A stretch of 64,000 bases of DNA from Candidatus Sericytochromatia bacterium (GTDB lineage Bacteria; Cyanobacteriota; Sericytochromatia; UBA7694): positions 245,451 through 309,450 of the forward strand of contig JADMKE010000001.1 of NCBI GenBank assembly GCA_018780035.1. Direction: 5' to 3'. Numbering within the stretch: the stretch's first letter is position 1; each line of letters starts with the position of its first letter. The notes below the pieces were generated by a model. The model did not search any database. It had not been told where the DNA came from and saw nothing but the letters and a program-made list of their open reading frames with translations. This document shows, piece after piece, positions 8,616-18,334 of the stretch. The position numbers were made by a program, and so were the translations under genes.

Positions 8616-10363
8616 AATTGCATTTGCGCACGATTCCCCATTTTTTTGACCCGGCCAAAGCGAGCCGCCCCAATGCCATCCGGCCCTTCTTGCTCTGTTT
8701 GCTCAGTGCCGCGCAGTGGCAACCTGAATTGGCAAAGCTTGTGGCTCTGGCCGAAGGCTGTGCAGATCTGGCTTTGCCCCGTGTTTGGAAGCTCTTGGTC
8801 TCAGATTTGAGTGAAGAAGAGAGCCTGGCCCTGCAAAACCAGTTGCAAGAGCTCTTGCCAGTGGGCCCCCGTTTGGAGTTGGAAAATATCCCCCTGCGGC
8901 AATGGCCTGCCCTCTTTGCCCAGAGTCAGGCCTGTCTCTCTCTGAGTGAATCAGCTGAAACCGCTTTGCCCCAGGTGATGCAGGCCCTGGCCATGGACTT
9001 GCCCGTTTTAGCTGCCTGCTCGTCTCTTCCGGCTCCTTATCAGGCCTTGCCTGTGCACCCGTGGCCCTTTCGCCCTGCGGATTTTTTTCTGGCCCTGGAA
9101 AAGGGCTTGGCCGCACCCCAGCCACCTTTGCGCGCAGCCCTGCTGCACTGCCTCGATTTGCCACAGATCTGCACGCTGCAAAGCCTGCAGGCCACCGAAG
9201 TGGTGGCCCTGTTATTTTGGGGCCGGAGTGGTTCGGTCTTTTTGCAAAGCCTGCTCGATCGCCACCCCGAAATTCTCTCGACCCCCGCCACGGTCTTGAT
9301 GCGTTTTTACGAAGTCTGGCCCGACTTGCTGCGGTCACTTGTGCAAACCCGGCGCGCCTTTGAACTGGGGGCTTTATTGGATGCGTTTGCAGAGGCCTTT
9401 CCCGTTCTGTTTGAGGCTGCTCCAGATACCAGCAATTGCAATTTGGATCATTTGGGCCCTGAGCGCGATCAGGTCTTAAAGGTCAGCTACAGCGACTTTA
9501 AACAGGCCTTTTTGTGGTTGGCCCAGGGCTTTTACAGCGGTGGCCTGGAGATCTCCAGCAAAACCTTTTTTGTTTTGCTGCACTATGCCTATGAGCTGGC
9601 ACAAGGCCTGGATATTTCCGACAAACACCTGATTGCTTACCAACTTCACCGCCCCGGTCTCAACCCTTCGACCACAGGCTTTTTTCGGGATTTTCCCCAG
9701 ACCCGCGTTTTGGGCATGGCCCGCGAACCGATGCGGGCGCTGCATTCCCATTTGCGCATGTACCTCGAAGACACCCGCGCAGGCCAATACGAAGCCCCCC
9801 GCCCCGATTATTCGTATCACGAGATGGTGCGGGACGGCACCTATCTGGGCTATTACCAGCACCAATTGGGCGGCTGGAAAGCCCTGCAGAACGCCTACGA
9901 GCCCCCCCTCTACGAAATGCGTCTGGAGGCCTTACACGCCGCTCCCGAAAGTGAACTGAAAAAACTCGCCCAATGGCTGGGCATTGCTTGGGCTCCCTGC
10001 CTTTTAGAGAGCAGCTTTAACGGACTGACCTATTGGGGAGACAGCCGGGCCCACCAACCCTTGCAGGGTTTTTCGCGCACCCATCCGCTCTCCCAGGCCT
10101 GGGAGGAACACTTCAGCTGGCTGGACAAAGAGGTGCTCTGGGCCTTGCTGGCTGAGGACCTGACCCGTCAGGGCTATGGCAGCCCATTTTCTTTTGTCAA
10201 AATGCTGCTCCCGCTTTTGATCTTTTGGCCCACGTGCTTGGAGCGCCAGGCCTTTGAACACGCATTGCGCGCACGCGACCAAGCGGCCTGTGAAGATATT
10301 TTCTTGACGCTCTTGGATCGCTGGAAAATCTCATTCATGGTTCTTTTTGGCCGACAGGTTTAA
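8609..10363 (+). CDS. sulfotransferase-family protein with GT-B-like N-terminal domain
   Basis: Residues 200-560 form a sulfotransferase-like domain. The PAPS phosphosulfate loop is 'FWGRSGSVFLQSLLDRHP' (203-220), and a 3'-phosphate motif 'GMAREPMRALHSHLRM' lies at 369-384. Residues 20-180 resemble the nucleotide-binding half of a GT-B glycosyltransferase ('VMQALAMDLPVLAA' near 123-136), but an acceptor half is missing. Overlap with the aminotransferase gene and the next paralogue indicates one operon. Likely role: sulfation or other modification of a surface glycan. It shares long near-identical DNA stretches with the next gene. Confidence 0.78.
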   Translation: MLKLHLRTIPHFFDPAKASRPNAIRPFLLCLLSAAQWQPELAKLVALAEGCADLALPRVWKLLVSDLSEEESLALQNQLQELLPVGPRLELENIPLRQWPALFAQSQACLSLSESAETALPQVMQALAMDLPVLAACSSLPAPYQALPVHPWPFRPADFFLALEKGLAAPQPPLRAALLHCLDLPQICTLQSLQATEVVALLFWGRSGSVFLQSLLDRHPEILSTPATVLMRFYEVWPDLLRSLVQTRRAFELGALLDAFAEAFPVLFEAAPDTSNCNLDHLGPERDQVLKVSYSDFKQAFLWLAQGFYSGGLEISSKTFFVLLHYAYELAQGLDISDKHLIAYQLHRPGLNPSTTGFFRDFPQTRVLGMAREPMRALHSHLRMYLEDTRAGQYEAPRPDYSYHEMVRDGTYLGYYQHQLGGWKALQNAYEPPLYEMRLEALHAAPESELKKLAQWLGIAWAPCLLESSFNGLTYWGDSRAHQPLQGFSRTHPLSQAWEEHFSWLDKEVLWALLAEDLTRQGYGSPFSFVKMLLPLLIFWPTCLERQAFEHALRARDQAACEDIFLTLLDRWKISFMVLFGRQV

Positions 10364-10370
10364 AGGCCAC

Positions 10371-12206
10371 ATGCACCCCCGTAGCGTTCCTCATTTTTTT
10401 AATCCCGCGCTATTGCCCGCGCAGGCCTTCGCCCAAGCGCCTGGCAAAGCCCCCACCTTGGTCTGTCTGTTGGATCCCTTGCAATGGGAAATTGAATTGG
10501 CAGCGCTTTTGGCTTTGGCCCGAGCAGCCCCCTCGTTTGCCCAGGCCTGGAGTTGGAAAATTTTGTGTTTGCCCCAACCCCCCGCCCTCTTGCAAGGGAT
10601 CTGCGCCCAGCTCGCAGCCGCACCCCAGCCGCTGCCTGCGCTTGAATTGCATGTCCAACCCCTGCGCCATTGGCCAGCATTTTTTCAGGCCGCCCAGGGC
10701 TGTCTCTGTTTGACCCGCGCCCCAGAATTGGGACTGCAGCAGACAGTCATGGCCCTGGCCATGGACCTGCCACTCTGGCGCCCTGCTGATGGGCAAGTGG
10801 CTGAGAATTCCCCCTGGCCAGAATTGCCTGTCGCTGAATTGCCTGTGAGGGCATTGCCCGTTCAGCTTGGAGATTGGCAAGCCATGGCCCAAATTTTGAC
10901 TCAAACGTTGACTCAAACGTTGACTCAGGAAGACGTCCGAGCAGAACGATCTCGCGGCTTGCGTGTGGCCCTCTTAAAGGCCCTGGGCATTCAAGACACG
11001 CTCTCGCACACAGCCCTGATGGCAACCGATATGGCGATTATTGTCTATTGGGGCCGCAGTGGTTCGGTCTTTTTGCAAAGCCTGCTCGATCGCCACCCCG
11101 AAATTTTGTCGACCCCCGCCACAGTCTTGATGCGCTATTACGAATTTTGGCAGGAATTCTTGCGGGCCTTGGTGGAAAAAAACTACCCCTTTGACCTCAA
11201 TGACTTTTTGAATATGTTTTGCACATATTTTTCCAGTTTGTTTTATGCCCAGCCCGACTCCAGCACCTGTTGCCTCGATCAACTGGGCCCCGAGCAAAAT
11301 ACGGTGCTCCAGGTCAATGCCGAGGCCTTTAAAGAGAGCTTTGTCTGGCTGATCCAGAGCTTTTTTTCAGGGGGGGTGGAAATCAACAGCAAGATCTTTT
11401 TTATCTGCCTGCACTATGCCTATGAAATGGCCCAAGGGCTAGATATTTCCGACAAACACCTGATCGCTTACCAATTGCATCGGCCCTCGCTTAATCCCAG
11501 TACCACAGGGCTTTTTCAGGACTTTCCCCAGACCCGCGTTTTGGGCATGGCCCGCGAACCGATGCGGGCCTTTTTCTCCCATTTGCGCATGTGCCGCGAT
11601 GACCGGCGCATGGGCCACCAAGCAGCGCTGCAACCTGATTATGATTACCCGGATATGGTCTTGGATGGCGCTTTTGCCAGCTATTATGAACACCAATTGG
11701 TCGGCTGGAAAGAACTGCAAGCGCACTACCAGCCCCCCCTTTACGAAATCTGCTTGGAAAGACTGCACAGTTCACCGGAGAGTGAAATGCGCAAACTGGC
11801 CCAATGGCTGAAGATTGACTGGCATCCTGGCCTTTTGCAAAGCAGTTTTAATGGGCTCGAATACTGGGGAGACCGGCGGGCCCATCAGAAAATTCAGGGG
11901 TTTTCAGCTGAACATCCGCTCTCACAGGATTGGCTGAGCTGTTTTAGTCCCCTCGACAAACAGGTGCTTTATGCGCTTTTGGAGCAAGATGTCCAACGAC
12001 AAGGCTATGGGCAGGCTTTTAAATGGGTCAAAGGCCTTTTGCCCTTGTTGATCTGGCTGCCCACCCGCCTGGAGTGGCAGGCCTTGAGACAAGCCCTGCG
12101 AGAGGGCCTGCCAAACGCCCGTCAAAACTGGCGACAGGAGCTGCGGGTGCGCTGGCAGGTCTGTTTTGCTGTGCTCAAGCAGGGGTATGCGAAGTCCAAA
12201 AAATAA
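10371..12206 (+). CDS. paralogous sulfotransferase-family protein
   Basis: This 611-residue paralogue of the previous gene has the same two-part design. A GT-like N-terminal part comes first, then the sulfotransferase loop 'YWGRSGSVFLQSLLDRHP' and the 'GMAREPMRAFFSHLRM' motif. The start at 10371 (MHPRSVPHFFNPA) aligns with the paralogue's MLKLHLRTIPHFFDPA and has AAAGG upstream; an earlier ATG at 10347 overlaps the previous gene. Between the two domains it has an insertion with a small TLTQ repeat. Conserved blocks at both sulfonucleotide sites argue that both copies are active. Confidence 0.78.
   Translation: MHPRSVPHFFNPALLPAQAFAQAPGKAPTLVCLLDPLQWEIELAALLALARAAPSFAQAWSWKILCLPQPPALLQGICAQLAAAPQPLPALELHVQPLRHWPAFFQAAQGCLCLTRAPELGLQQTVMALAMDLPLWRPADGQVAENSPWPELPVAELPVRALPVQLGDWQAMAQILTQTLTQTLTQEDVRAERSRGLRVALLKALGIQDTLSHTALMATDMAIIVYWGRSGSVFLQSLLDRHPEILSTPATVLMRYYEFWQEFLRALVEKNYPFDLNDFLNMFCTYFSSLFYAQPDSSTCCLDQLGPEQNTVLQVNAEAFKESFVWLIQSFFSGGVEINSKIFFICLHYAYEMAQGLDISDKHLIAYQLHRPSLNPSTTGLFQDFPQTRVLGMAREPMRAFFSHLRMCRDDRRMGHQAALQPDYDYPDMVLDGAFASYYEHQLVGWKELQAHYQPPLYEICLERLHSSPESEMRKLAQWLKIDWHPGLLQSSFNGLEYWGDRRAHQKIQGFSAEHPLSQDWLSCFSPLDKQVLYALLEQDVQRQGYGQAFKWVKGLLPLLIWLPTRLEWQALRQALREGLPNARQNWRQELRVRWQVCFAVLKQGYAKSKK
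10896..10927 (+). repeat. 12-bp tandem repeat, 2.7 copies, in the sulfotransferase gene
   Basis: TTGACTCAAACG is repeated in frame, coding for repeated LTQT in the linker between the two domains. Copy number could vary without breaking the frame. Confidence 0.85.
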
Positions 12207-12212
12207 AAATGA

Positions 12213-12231
12213 GGGAAGCAAATCGCTTCCC
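12213..12231 (-). terminator. hairpin between convergent genes
   Basis: GGGAAGC and GCTTCCC pair around a 5-nt loop. Read leftward, the stem is followed by a T-rich run (complement of the A-rich tract at 12199-12210), so it probably terminates the small leftward gene at 12254-12559. Confidence 0.65.
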
Positions 12232-12253
12232 CCAAGACCAAATTCCCAGAGAG

Positions 12254-12559
12254 TCAGGAGACCAAAGGTACGTTCACAGGCGGAAGATCCACCGGAGAGC
12301 CGCTCAGCGCCGGCAAAGGCTGACGCCGGGCAATGGCCAGAATCAAATTATCTGAAAGATAGTGGGCATTTTCTTGGGCCACTTCGGCCCAGTCATCGCG
12401 GTCGCCATTCACAAACGCCACGTCCACACGGGTGCTGCCTTCGCATTCCACTGTCCACAAAAGGATCCCAAAACGATCATTCCGATCACAAAAATGCAGC
12501 GTGCCACAGAAACTATAGTCAGGATTGCTGCGCTCGATCTCAATTGCCAGGATATGCAT
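12254..12559 (-). CDS. small conserved-looking hypothetical protein
   Basis: The 101-residue acidic protein (MHILAIEIERSNPDYSF...) has a plausible GGAAG site before the ATG and its own terminator. I see no signal peptide, membrane segment or known motif. It has an N-terminal beta-rich half with 'GILLWTVECEGSTRVDVAFV' and a helical C-terminal half with 'NAHYLSDNLILAIARRQ'. Function unknown. Confidence 0.6.
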   Translation of the reverse strand: MHILAIEIERSNPDYSFCGTLHFCDRNDRFGILLWTVECEGSTRVDVAFVNGDRDDWAEVAQENAHYLSDNLILAIARRQPLPALSGSPVDLPPVNVPLVS

Positions 12560-12667
12560 GATTCTTCCTTTTTTTCAGATAAATGACAGGCTTCAGCTTC
12601 GCCCTATACTCGACTATACTGCCTGCCGCCATTTTCTGCTGTGACTGCACTCACGCCCGAGCCAAGG

Positions 12668-12673
12668 TATAAT
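12668..12673 (+). promoter_or_regulatory. TATAAT -10 box of a leaderless kinase transcript
   Basis: A perfect TATAAT ends 7 nt before the ATG of the large kinase gene, which lacks a Shine-Dalgarno sequence. Transcription would begin at or next to the start codon. No convincing -35 box is seen. Confidence 0.5.
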
Positions 12674-12680
12674 AACCGAT

Positions 12681-15600
12681 ATGCCAGAACGTGTGATTGA
12701 CAACCGCTACCAGGATTTGGGATTGTTGGGTGAAGGGGGCATGGGCCAAGTCTTTCGGGTCCGTGACACACTCACCCAGCGAGAATCTGCCCTGAAAATT
12801 CTTTCGCGCAAAATTGCCTCCGAAGAGGCTTTTTTGCAGTTCAAACAAGAATTCTGGTATATGAGCCGCCTGCGCCACCCGCATATTATTCATGTCTACG
12901 AATACGGCGTGCTCGACGATCAGGCCCCGTATTTTACGATGGAGTTGGTGCCCGGCCAAGAGCTCTCGGAGCTGAGCCGGATCGATGCCACCACGGCCTA
13001 CCGGGTCTTGATTCAAGCCACCAAGGCCCTGGGCTTTATTCACTCGCGCCTGCTCGTGCACAGCGATATCAAGCCCGAAAACCTGCGCATCCGCGAAGAT
13101 GGCACGCTCAAACTGATGGACTTTGGTCTGATGCAGCCGCTGGGCAACCGCAGCAATGGCCAGCTGACGGGCACGGTGGCATATATGCCGCCGGAGGTTC
13201 CCCAGCGTGGGGTGATCAACGAAAGCTCGGATATCTACTCTCTGGGTGTGGTCGCTTATGAACTGTTGGCGGGTGTTCAGCCCTTTATTGGCACCACCAT
13301 TTTAGAGGTACTCAAGGCCCACATTCACTCCGAACCGGCCCCTTTAAAAACCTTCCGCAGCGATTTGCCCGAGGCCCTGCTGCAAATTGTTGCCAAAATG
13401 ATGGCCCGCGACCAGGCCGACCGCTACCCCAATGCGGCCGAACTCTTGATCGACCTGGCTGCCGCCAGTGGGCTCAAAGAGGCGCTCGAAAGTGACGAAG
13501 AGCGCAGCAGTTATCTGAGTAGCCATGTGCTGGTGGGCCGCGACAGCGAACTCAAGGCCCTCAAAGACCTGCAGGCCGAGGTCAATGCCGGTCAAAGCCG
13601 CGCGATCTTTGTCTCAGCCCCAGCCGGTGTCGGTAAATCGCGCCTGATCGAAGAGTTTAAGATCCACTCCCAGCTCTCAGAGATTCCCTTTGCCCAGGGC
13701 ATTTGTAACGAACAGGGCATGAGTGCCTACGAGCCTGTGGTCAATGCCTTGACCCAGCTGATTCCAATCACACCGCCGCTGGCCCTGGTCAAATACGCGC
13801 CCATCTTGGCGCATTTATTGCCGAGGCTGGTTGACCAAGGCTTTGAGCCCAAAGCCGACTTCGACCCGCGCAACCAAAAAATTGCCCTGTTTGAAACCGT
13901 GGTTGAATGGTTGCACGATGTTGCTGCCCAGAAAAAATTCAAATCACTGGTGCTCTTTGTCGACGACTTACACTGGTCGGATCTGGCTTCGATTGACCTG
14001 CTCAATTTCTTGATCCGCGAATTGGGTGAAGCCCGTGTCTTGGTCATGGGCTCGTTCCGCGATGATGAATTGCCCGCCAATAGCCCACTTTGGCAAACCA
14101 TCGAAGAGCAAGCCAGCACCCAGCTCACGATTCAACCTTTTACACCGGGGCATGTGGCTGAACTGATCGAAAAAATGCTCAGGCATGTCGATTACAAGCC
14201 CGACTTTATCCCGTATTTTTATGGGGCCACTTCGGGGAATGCCTTCTTCATTCGCGAAATGATGCGCTATTTGATGGAAGAGCAATTGATCTACCGCGAA
14301 AAAGCGCAGTGGATCATTCCCGACAGCTATACCGAATGGCAATTGCCAACCTCGATTGGCGACACGATCCAGCACCGCCTCAAACGCCTCAGCCCCGAAG
14401 CCGTGGCCCTGATCGAAATGATCGCCGTGGTGGGCAAACGGATTGAATTGCCCCTGCTCGAACACCTCTGTGGCAGCGAAAGTGACAATCTCTTTGCCCT
14501 GGTCGAAGAGCTGATCGAACGCCAATTCTTGCTGCGCGAAGGGGATGTCTTTCTCTTTCCCCACGACCGGGTGCGCGAAACGCTGTACAGCTCGCTCGAA
14601 GACAGCCGCAAACGCCCCGTGCACCAAAAGATCGGTCAATGGCTCGAAGAGCGCGGCGAAGCCGTCTCGGTACTGGCTTACCACTTCAAAAATGGCCAAG
14701 ACAAAGTCAAGGCCTCGCGCTATTTGATCGAAGCGGGTGAAGCCGCCCCCGTGCGCATGGAAGCCACCTTGCTGATGCACGAAGGCATTGCCCTTTTAGA
14801 AAAACTCTTTGGCCTGCCCGAACAGACGGAATTGCTCGAAAAACACCGCCGCAAACTGGCCTGGGTCAGTTATATGATTCAGCCTTTTATCTGCGCCGAG
14901 ACCTGCGAAAAACTGATCGAAAGTCTGCAAGACCGGGAAGTGCCGCTCGAAAAGCAAATTGAATTTGAGAGCATTTTGATCTCAAGTTATACCATGATTG
15001 GCCAAAATACCAAGGCTTTGGCCAAAGCGGAAGCCCTTTTGCCTCAACTGACCCCCGGCAGTGTGCCTTATGGTCTGGTGCTCTTTGGCTGTCTCAATGC
15101 CCGCCTGACGCGGGGTGAATTTCGCCAGCTGGTGCAAGAAATGGAAGAAGCGGCCACGATTCTCAAACAGAATTTTGAAAGCCTGCACCGCCAATTGATC
15201 TGGGCCTATGCCTTTTGCAGCTTTATCCGCGAAGACGCGATAGCCTGGCTCGGTGAGCCAGTGGGCAAAGACGACTATGCGGCCATTCCACTGGAAATTG
15301 GGCAGCGTTATGACTTTCTCGACCTGGTCTTTTGGTCGTATTATCCCGAGGTCGTGCGCAACAGCTTAACCGGGCGCTATCCCGCCATTCGGGCTGTCTC
15401 CGATGAGATCTTTGCCCTGATCAAAAAAATGGGCCGACCGATCCAACACGAAAACCGCTTTCAGGTCTGTTTGGCCTTTGCCGCGATCGAGTACGGGGAT
15501 ATTGCTGAAGGTGAGCGCTATGCCCACAAAGTGGTGGCCCTGGGCGAGCGCATGAAAAACCCCCACCAGCAGGCCAGTGGCAAGATTCTGGCAGGCATGA

Positions 15601-18134
15601 TCGCTGAGCAGCGCTTGCACCTGGACGATGCCGCTGCCTGTTTTGCCGCGGCTGTCGAACTCAGCCGCCAAAGTGAAACCGATCAATTATTGCCTGCACT
15701 TTACCGTTTGGCCGAAGTGCAGCTCAAACAAAAATCTTTTGATGCCGCTGAAGCCCTGCTCACAGAGGCCCATGAACTGGCCTGCAGCAAACGCCTCGAA
15801 AATCCCTACCACCAGATTCAGACCTGGCGTATCAAAGCCCGCTTAGAGAGCGAAAAAGACCCGACCTCGGCACGGATTCCCGAGTGGTATGGCCAGAGTA
15901 TTGCCCTGGCTGAAAGCACCGACAATCCCTACCAAAGTGCCCTGAGCCACGGTGCCTTGGGTTCGTGGTATGTCGAACGTGAAGATCTCGAAAAAGCCGA
16001 AACCCATCTCGAAGCCGCTGCCAAAGCTTGGCGCAGCTTGCAGATTCCCCGCCGCCAAGTCGAAGAGCAGCTGCGCTGGGTCAAACAGCAGCGCCAGCAG
16101 ATGCAAAAACCAGCGGCCTTTGTTCCGCCGGATCCCCTCAAGGCGCTGATGCAGCCCGAAACCGCTCAGGAATTGGGCTACCGCTTGGTTGACTTGCTCA
16201 AGACCTTGCAATTGCCCTCGTTTAATCTCAGTGCAGGTGGCGACAGTGTCAGCAATCTCTCCGAGCGCCTGGAAAAAATGGAGCGGGTCAACCAGTTCAG
16301 CCAGATTATTATGAGCAGCTTGAGCCTGAAAAACGTCTTACACGATATCATCGACTATGTGGTGGATATCTCCCAGGCCGATCGCGGCCTGCTCATGCTC
16401 AAAGACGACAGCGGCAATATGGTGCCCCAGGTGGTGCGCAGCCGCGAAGAGACGGCCAGTGAAAGACAGAACGAAAAAAGCGCCGACAAAAGCCGTCTGC
16501 TGGGCTTTAGCCGCTCGTTTACCAAAAAGGTGATGGAAACCGGCGAGCCGCTCTGGATTCAAGACGCCCAGTCCGACAGCGAATTCTCGCAACAGGCCAG
16601 CATCATGGCCCTGGATTTGCGCACGATTATCTGTGTGCCGCTCAAACGCGAAGAAGAGATTATTGGCCTGCTTTATCTCGACCGGCAGGCCATCAACCAG
16701 ACCTTCAGCCAACAGGATTTGGAGCTGGTGAAGTCGATGTCGACTTTTGCCACGATCTCACTGATCAATGCCCATTTGCACAAACAATTGCAGGAGCGCA
16801 CCGAGCGCCTCTCGATGTTGAACGAATTGAGCCGGGCCCTGGCCACGACCATGGACTTTGAAGAATTGCTGGTGATGGTGCTGGAGTTTTGCCTCAAGAT
16901 CTCCAAAGCCGAGATCGGTTATATGTTTATTTCGCGCGATTTTAACCAGGTGCCTGCCAGTTTTGCCGAACTCGAATGCCTGGCCAGCCGCGACGACAAA
17001 GGCAAACCCCTCGATGCCGTCAAGGTCAGCCAGAGCATTATCCAAAAGGTCTTGAGCGAAAAACAGGGCCTGGATATTGTGGATATGCAAGAAGACTCGC
17101 TGATGGCCTCGCAAAAGAGTATTATGGCCCTCGATCTCAAGAGCGTGATCTGCGTGCCGATCTTTGGCAAAGAAGAGAGCCTGCGCGGCGTGGTCTATGT
17201 TAGCAGCCAGGCTGTGAATCACACCTTTAGCCCGCGTGACCGCGAGTTGATTGAGTCGATTGTCTTGCAGGTCGGCCTCGATATTGAAAACCGCCACCTG
17301 ATGGAAATCCGCAAAAAACAGGAATTACTCGATCAAGAGCTGTCGTTTGCCCGCAGCATTCAAAGCTCGATGCTGCCGGACTATATCCCGGATATCCCCA
17401 GCTTGGATATCATCGGCTTTTCGCAGTCTGCCGCCGCTGTGGGCGGGGACTATTACGATTATTTTAAGATCAGCGATTTTGAATTTGGCATGGCGATTGG
17501 CGATGTCAATGGCCACGGGGTTTCCGCCGGTCTGTTGATGTCGATGGCCAAGAGCTGTTTGTTTGTGCAGGGCAAAGTCGACCCCAGCGTTTTGGCGATG
17601 ATGGAAGCCCTCAATGGTATGATCTTTGGCGGCACCAAAGAGCGTCTGTTTATGACCTTTATCTATTCGATCTTCCACCTGCAAAACCAGACCGTCACCC
17701 TTTCCAGCGCTGGGCACCATTTGCCTTATCTCTACCGGGCTGCCACCGGTGAGATGGAGCCGATTCAGGTCAAACCGACCTACCCGCTGGGTGTGCGCGA
17801 AAAGGTCAAATTCAACGAAGTGACGGTGCAATTGGCCCCCCATGATATTCTCGTCTATTATACCGACGGGATTATCGAGGCCCACAATCCCGAGGGTGAA
17901 GAATTTGGTTTTGAGCGGCTCGAAGAACTGATCATCGCCAACCGCAACCTCGGCTCGGCGGGCATTCAAGACGTGTTAATTGCCGCTTACGAAGACTGGA
18001 TCGCTGGCCAAGAGCCCGAAGACGATATGAGCATGGTGGTCGTCAAAGCCCGCCCCGTTGAAGCTCCTGGCCCAGCTGAGCCTGCCAAGAAGCAAAAACT
18101 CAAGACCGGATTTTTAACTTTAATTAACCGTTGA
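12681..18134 (+). CDS. Ser/Thr kinase-AAA ATPase-GAF-GAF-PP2C phosphatase fusion
   Basis: A single 1817-residue signalling protein. An N-terminal Hanks-type kinase (residues 8-270) has the glycine loop 'LGEGGMGQVF', Lys39, catalytic loop HSDIKPEN (127-134; HRD changed to HSD) and DFG (147-149). An AAA/PknK-type ATPase follows with Walker A 'APAGVGKS' near 315 and Walker B 'LVLFVDDLHW' near 425. A helical TPR-like region spans about 650-1150. Two GAF domains start near 1200 and 1370. The C-terminus (about 1550-1795) is a SpoIIE/PP2C phosphatase ('GGDYYDYF', 'GDVNGHG', 'DDMSMVVV'). Kinase-ATPase-GAF fusions are common in Cyanobacteria; adding a phosphatase puts both opposing activities in one chain. 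Its ligand and targets are unknown. Confidence 0.92.
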   Translation: MPERVIDNRYQDLGLLGEGGMGQVFRVRDTLTQRESALKILSRKIASEEAFLQFKQEFWYMSRLRHPHIIHVYEYGVLDDQAPYFTMELVPGQELSELSRIDATTAYRVLIQATKALGFIHSRLLVHSDIKPENLRIREDGTLKLMDFGLMQPLGNRSNGQLTGTVAYMPPEVPQRGVINESSDIYSLGVVAYELLAGVQPFIGTTILEVLKAHIHSEPAPLKTFRSDLPEALLQIVAKMMARDQADRYPNAAELLIDLAAASGLKEALESDEERSSYLSSHVLVGRDSELKALKDLQAEVNAGQSRAIFVSAPAGVGKSRLIEEFKIHSQLSEIPFAQGICNEQGMSAYEPVVNALTQLIPITPPLALVKYAPILAHLLPRLVDQGFEPKADFDPRNQKIALFETVVEWLHDVAAQKKFKSLVLFVDDLHWSDLASIDLLNFLIRELGEARVLVMGSFRDDELPANSPLWQTIEEQASTQLTIQPFTPGHVAELIEKMLRHVDYKPDFIPYFYGATSGNAFFIREMMRYLMEEQLIYREKAQWIIPDSYTEWQLPTSIGDTIQHRLKRLSPEAVALIEMIAVVGKRIELPLLEHLCGSESDNLFALVEELIERQFLLREGDVFLFPHDRVRETLYSSLEDSRKRPVHQKIGQWLEERGEAVSVLAYHFKNGQDKVKASRYLIEAGEAAPVRMEATLLMHEGIALLEKLFGLPEQTELLEKHRRKLAWVSYMIQPFICAETCEKLIESLQDREVPLEKQIEFESILISSYTMIGQNTKALAKAEALLPQLTPGSVPYGLVLFGCLNARLTRGEFRQLVQEMEEAATILKQNFESLHRQLIWAYAFCSFIREDAIAWLGEPVGKDDYAAIPLEIGQRYDFLDLVFWSYYPEVVRNSLTGRYPAIRAVSDEIFALIKKMGRPIQHENRFQVCLAFAAIEYGDIAEGERYAHKVVALGERMKNPHQQASGKILAGMIAEQRLHLDDAAACFAAAVELSRQSETDQLLPALYRLAEVQLKQKSFDAAEALLTEAHELACSKRLENPYHQIQTWRIKARLESEKDPTSARIPEWYGQSIALAESTDNPYQSALSHGALGSWYVEREDLEKAETHLEAAAKAWRSLQIPRRQVEEQLRWVKQQRQQMQKPAAFVPPDPLKALMQPETAQELGYRLVDLLKTLQLPSFNLSAGGDSVSNLSERLEKMERVNQFSQIIMSSLSLKNVLHDIIDYVVDISQADRGLLMLKDDSGNMVPQVVRSREETASERQNEKSADKSRLLGFSRSFTKKVMETGEPLWIQDAQSDSEFSQQASIMALDLRTIICVPLKREEEIIGLLYLDRQAINQTFSQQDLELVKSMSTFATISLINAHLHKQLQERTERLSMLNELSRALATTMDFEELLVMVLEFCLKISKAEIGYMFISRDFNQVPASFAELECLASRDDKGKPLDAVKVSQSIIQKVLSEKQGLDIVDMQEDSLMASQKSIMALDLKSVICVPIFGKEESLRGVVYVSSQAVNHTFSPRDRELIESIVLQVGLDIENRHLMEIRKKQELLDQELSFARSIQSSMLPDYIPDIPSLDIIGFSQSAAAVGGDYYDYFKISDFEFGMAIGDVNGHGVSAGLLMSMAKSCLFVQGKVDPSVLAMMEALNGMIFGGTKERLFMTFIYSIFHLQNQTVTLSSAGHHLPYLYRAATGEMEPIQVKPTYPLGVREKVKFNEVTVQLAPHDILVYYTDGIIEAHNPEGEEFGFERLEELIIANRNLGSAGIQDVLIAAYEDWIAGQEPEDDMSMVVVKARPVEAPGPAEPAKKQKLKTGFLTLINR

Positions 18135-18218
18135 TTTTTCAACAGCGCACAAACCCCGATAAATCCCAGACAAACCCCCGATAAAACCCGAGTCAAATCA
18201 GGTGTTTCGTTTTTCTGC

Positions 18219-18250
18219 AAAAAATTTTCGAAAATTTTTTTTATTTTTTT
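18219..18250 (+). terminator. A/T-rich palindromic terminator after the kinase gene
   Basis: A perfect 22-bp palindrome centred on TTTTCGAAAA is followed by a T-rich run. The stem is almost all A-T, so termination may be modest. Confidence 0.5.
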
Positions 18251-18334
18251 CGGGCTATTCAATTTTTTCGAAGAAGCCTTTTTTTGGAATGCTTTAATTA
18301 AATTATGAAGAGCAAAACAAAAGAGGAGTTTCCC

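Noticed and set aside
13968..14780. Reverse-strand frame inside the kinase gene
   Set aside because: It lies opposite the continuous ATPase region of the fusion protein and has no recognisable motif.
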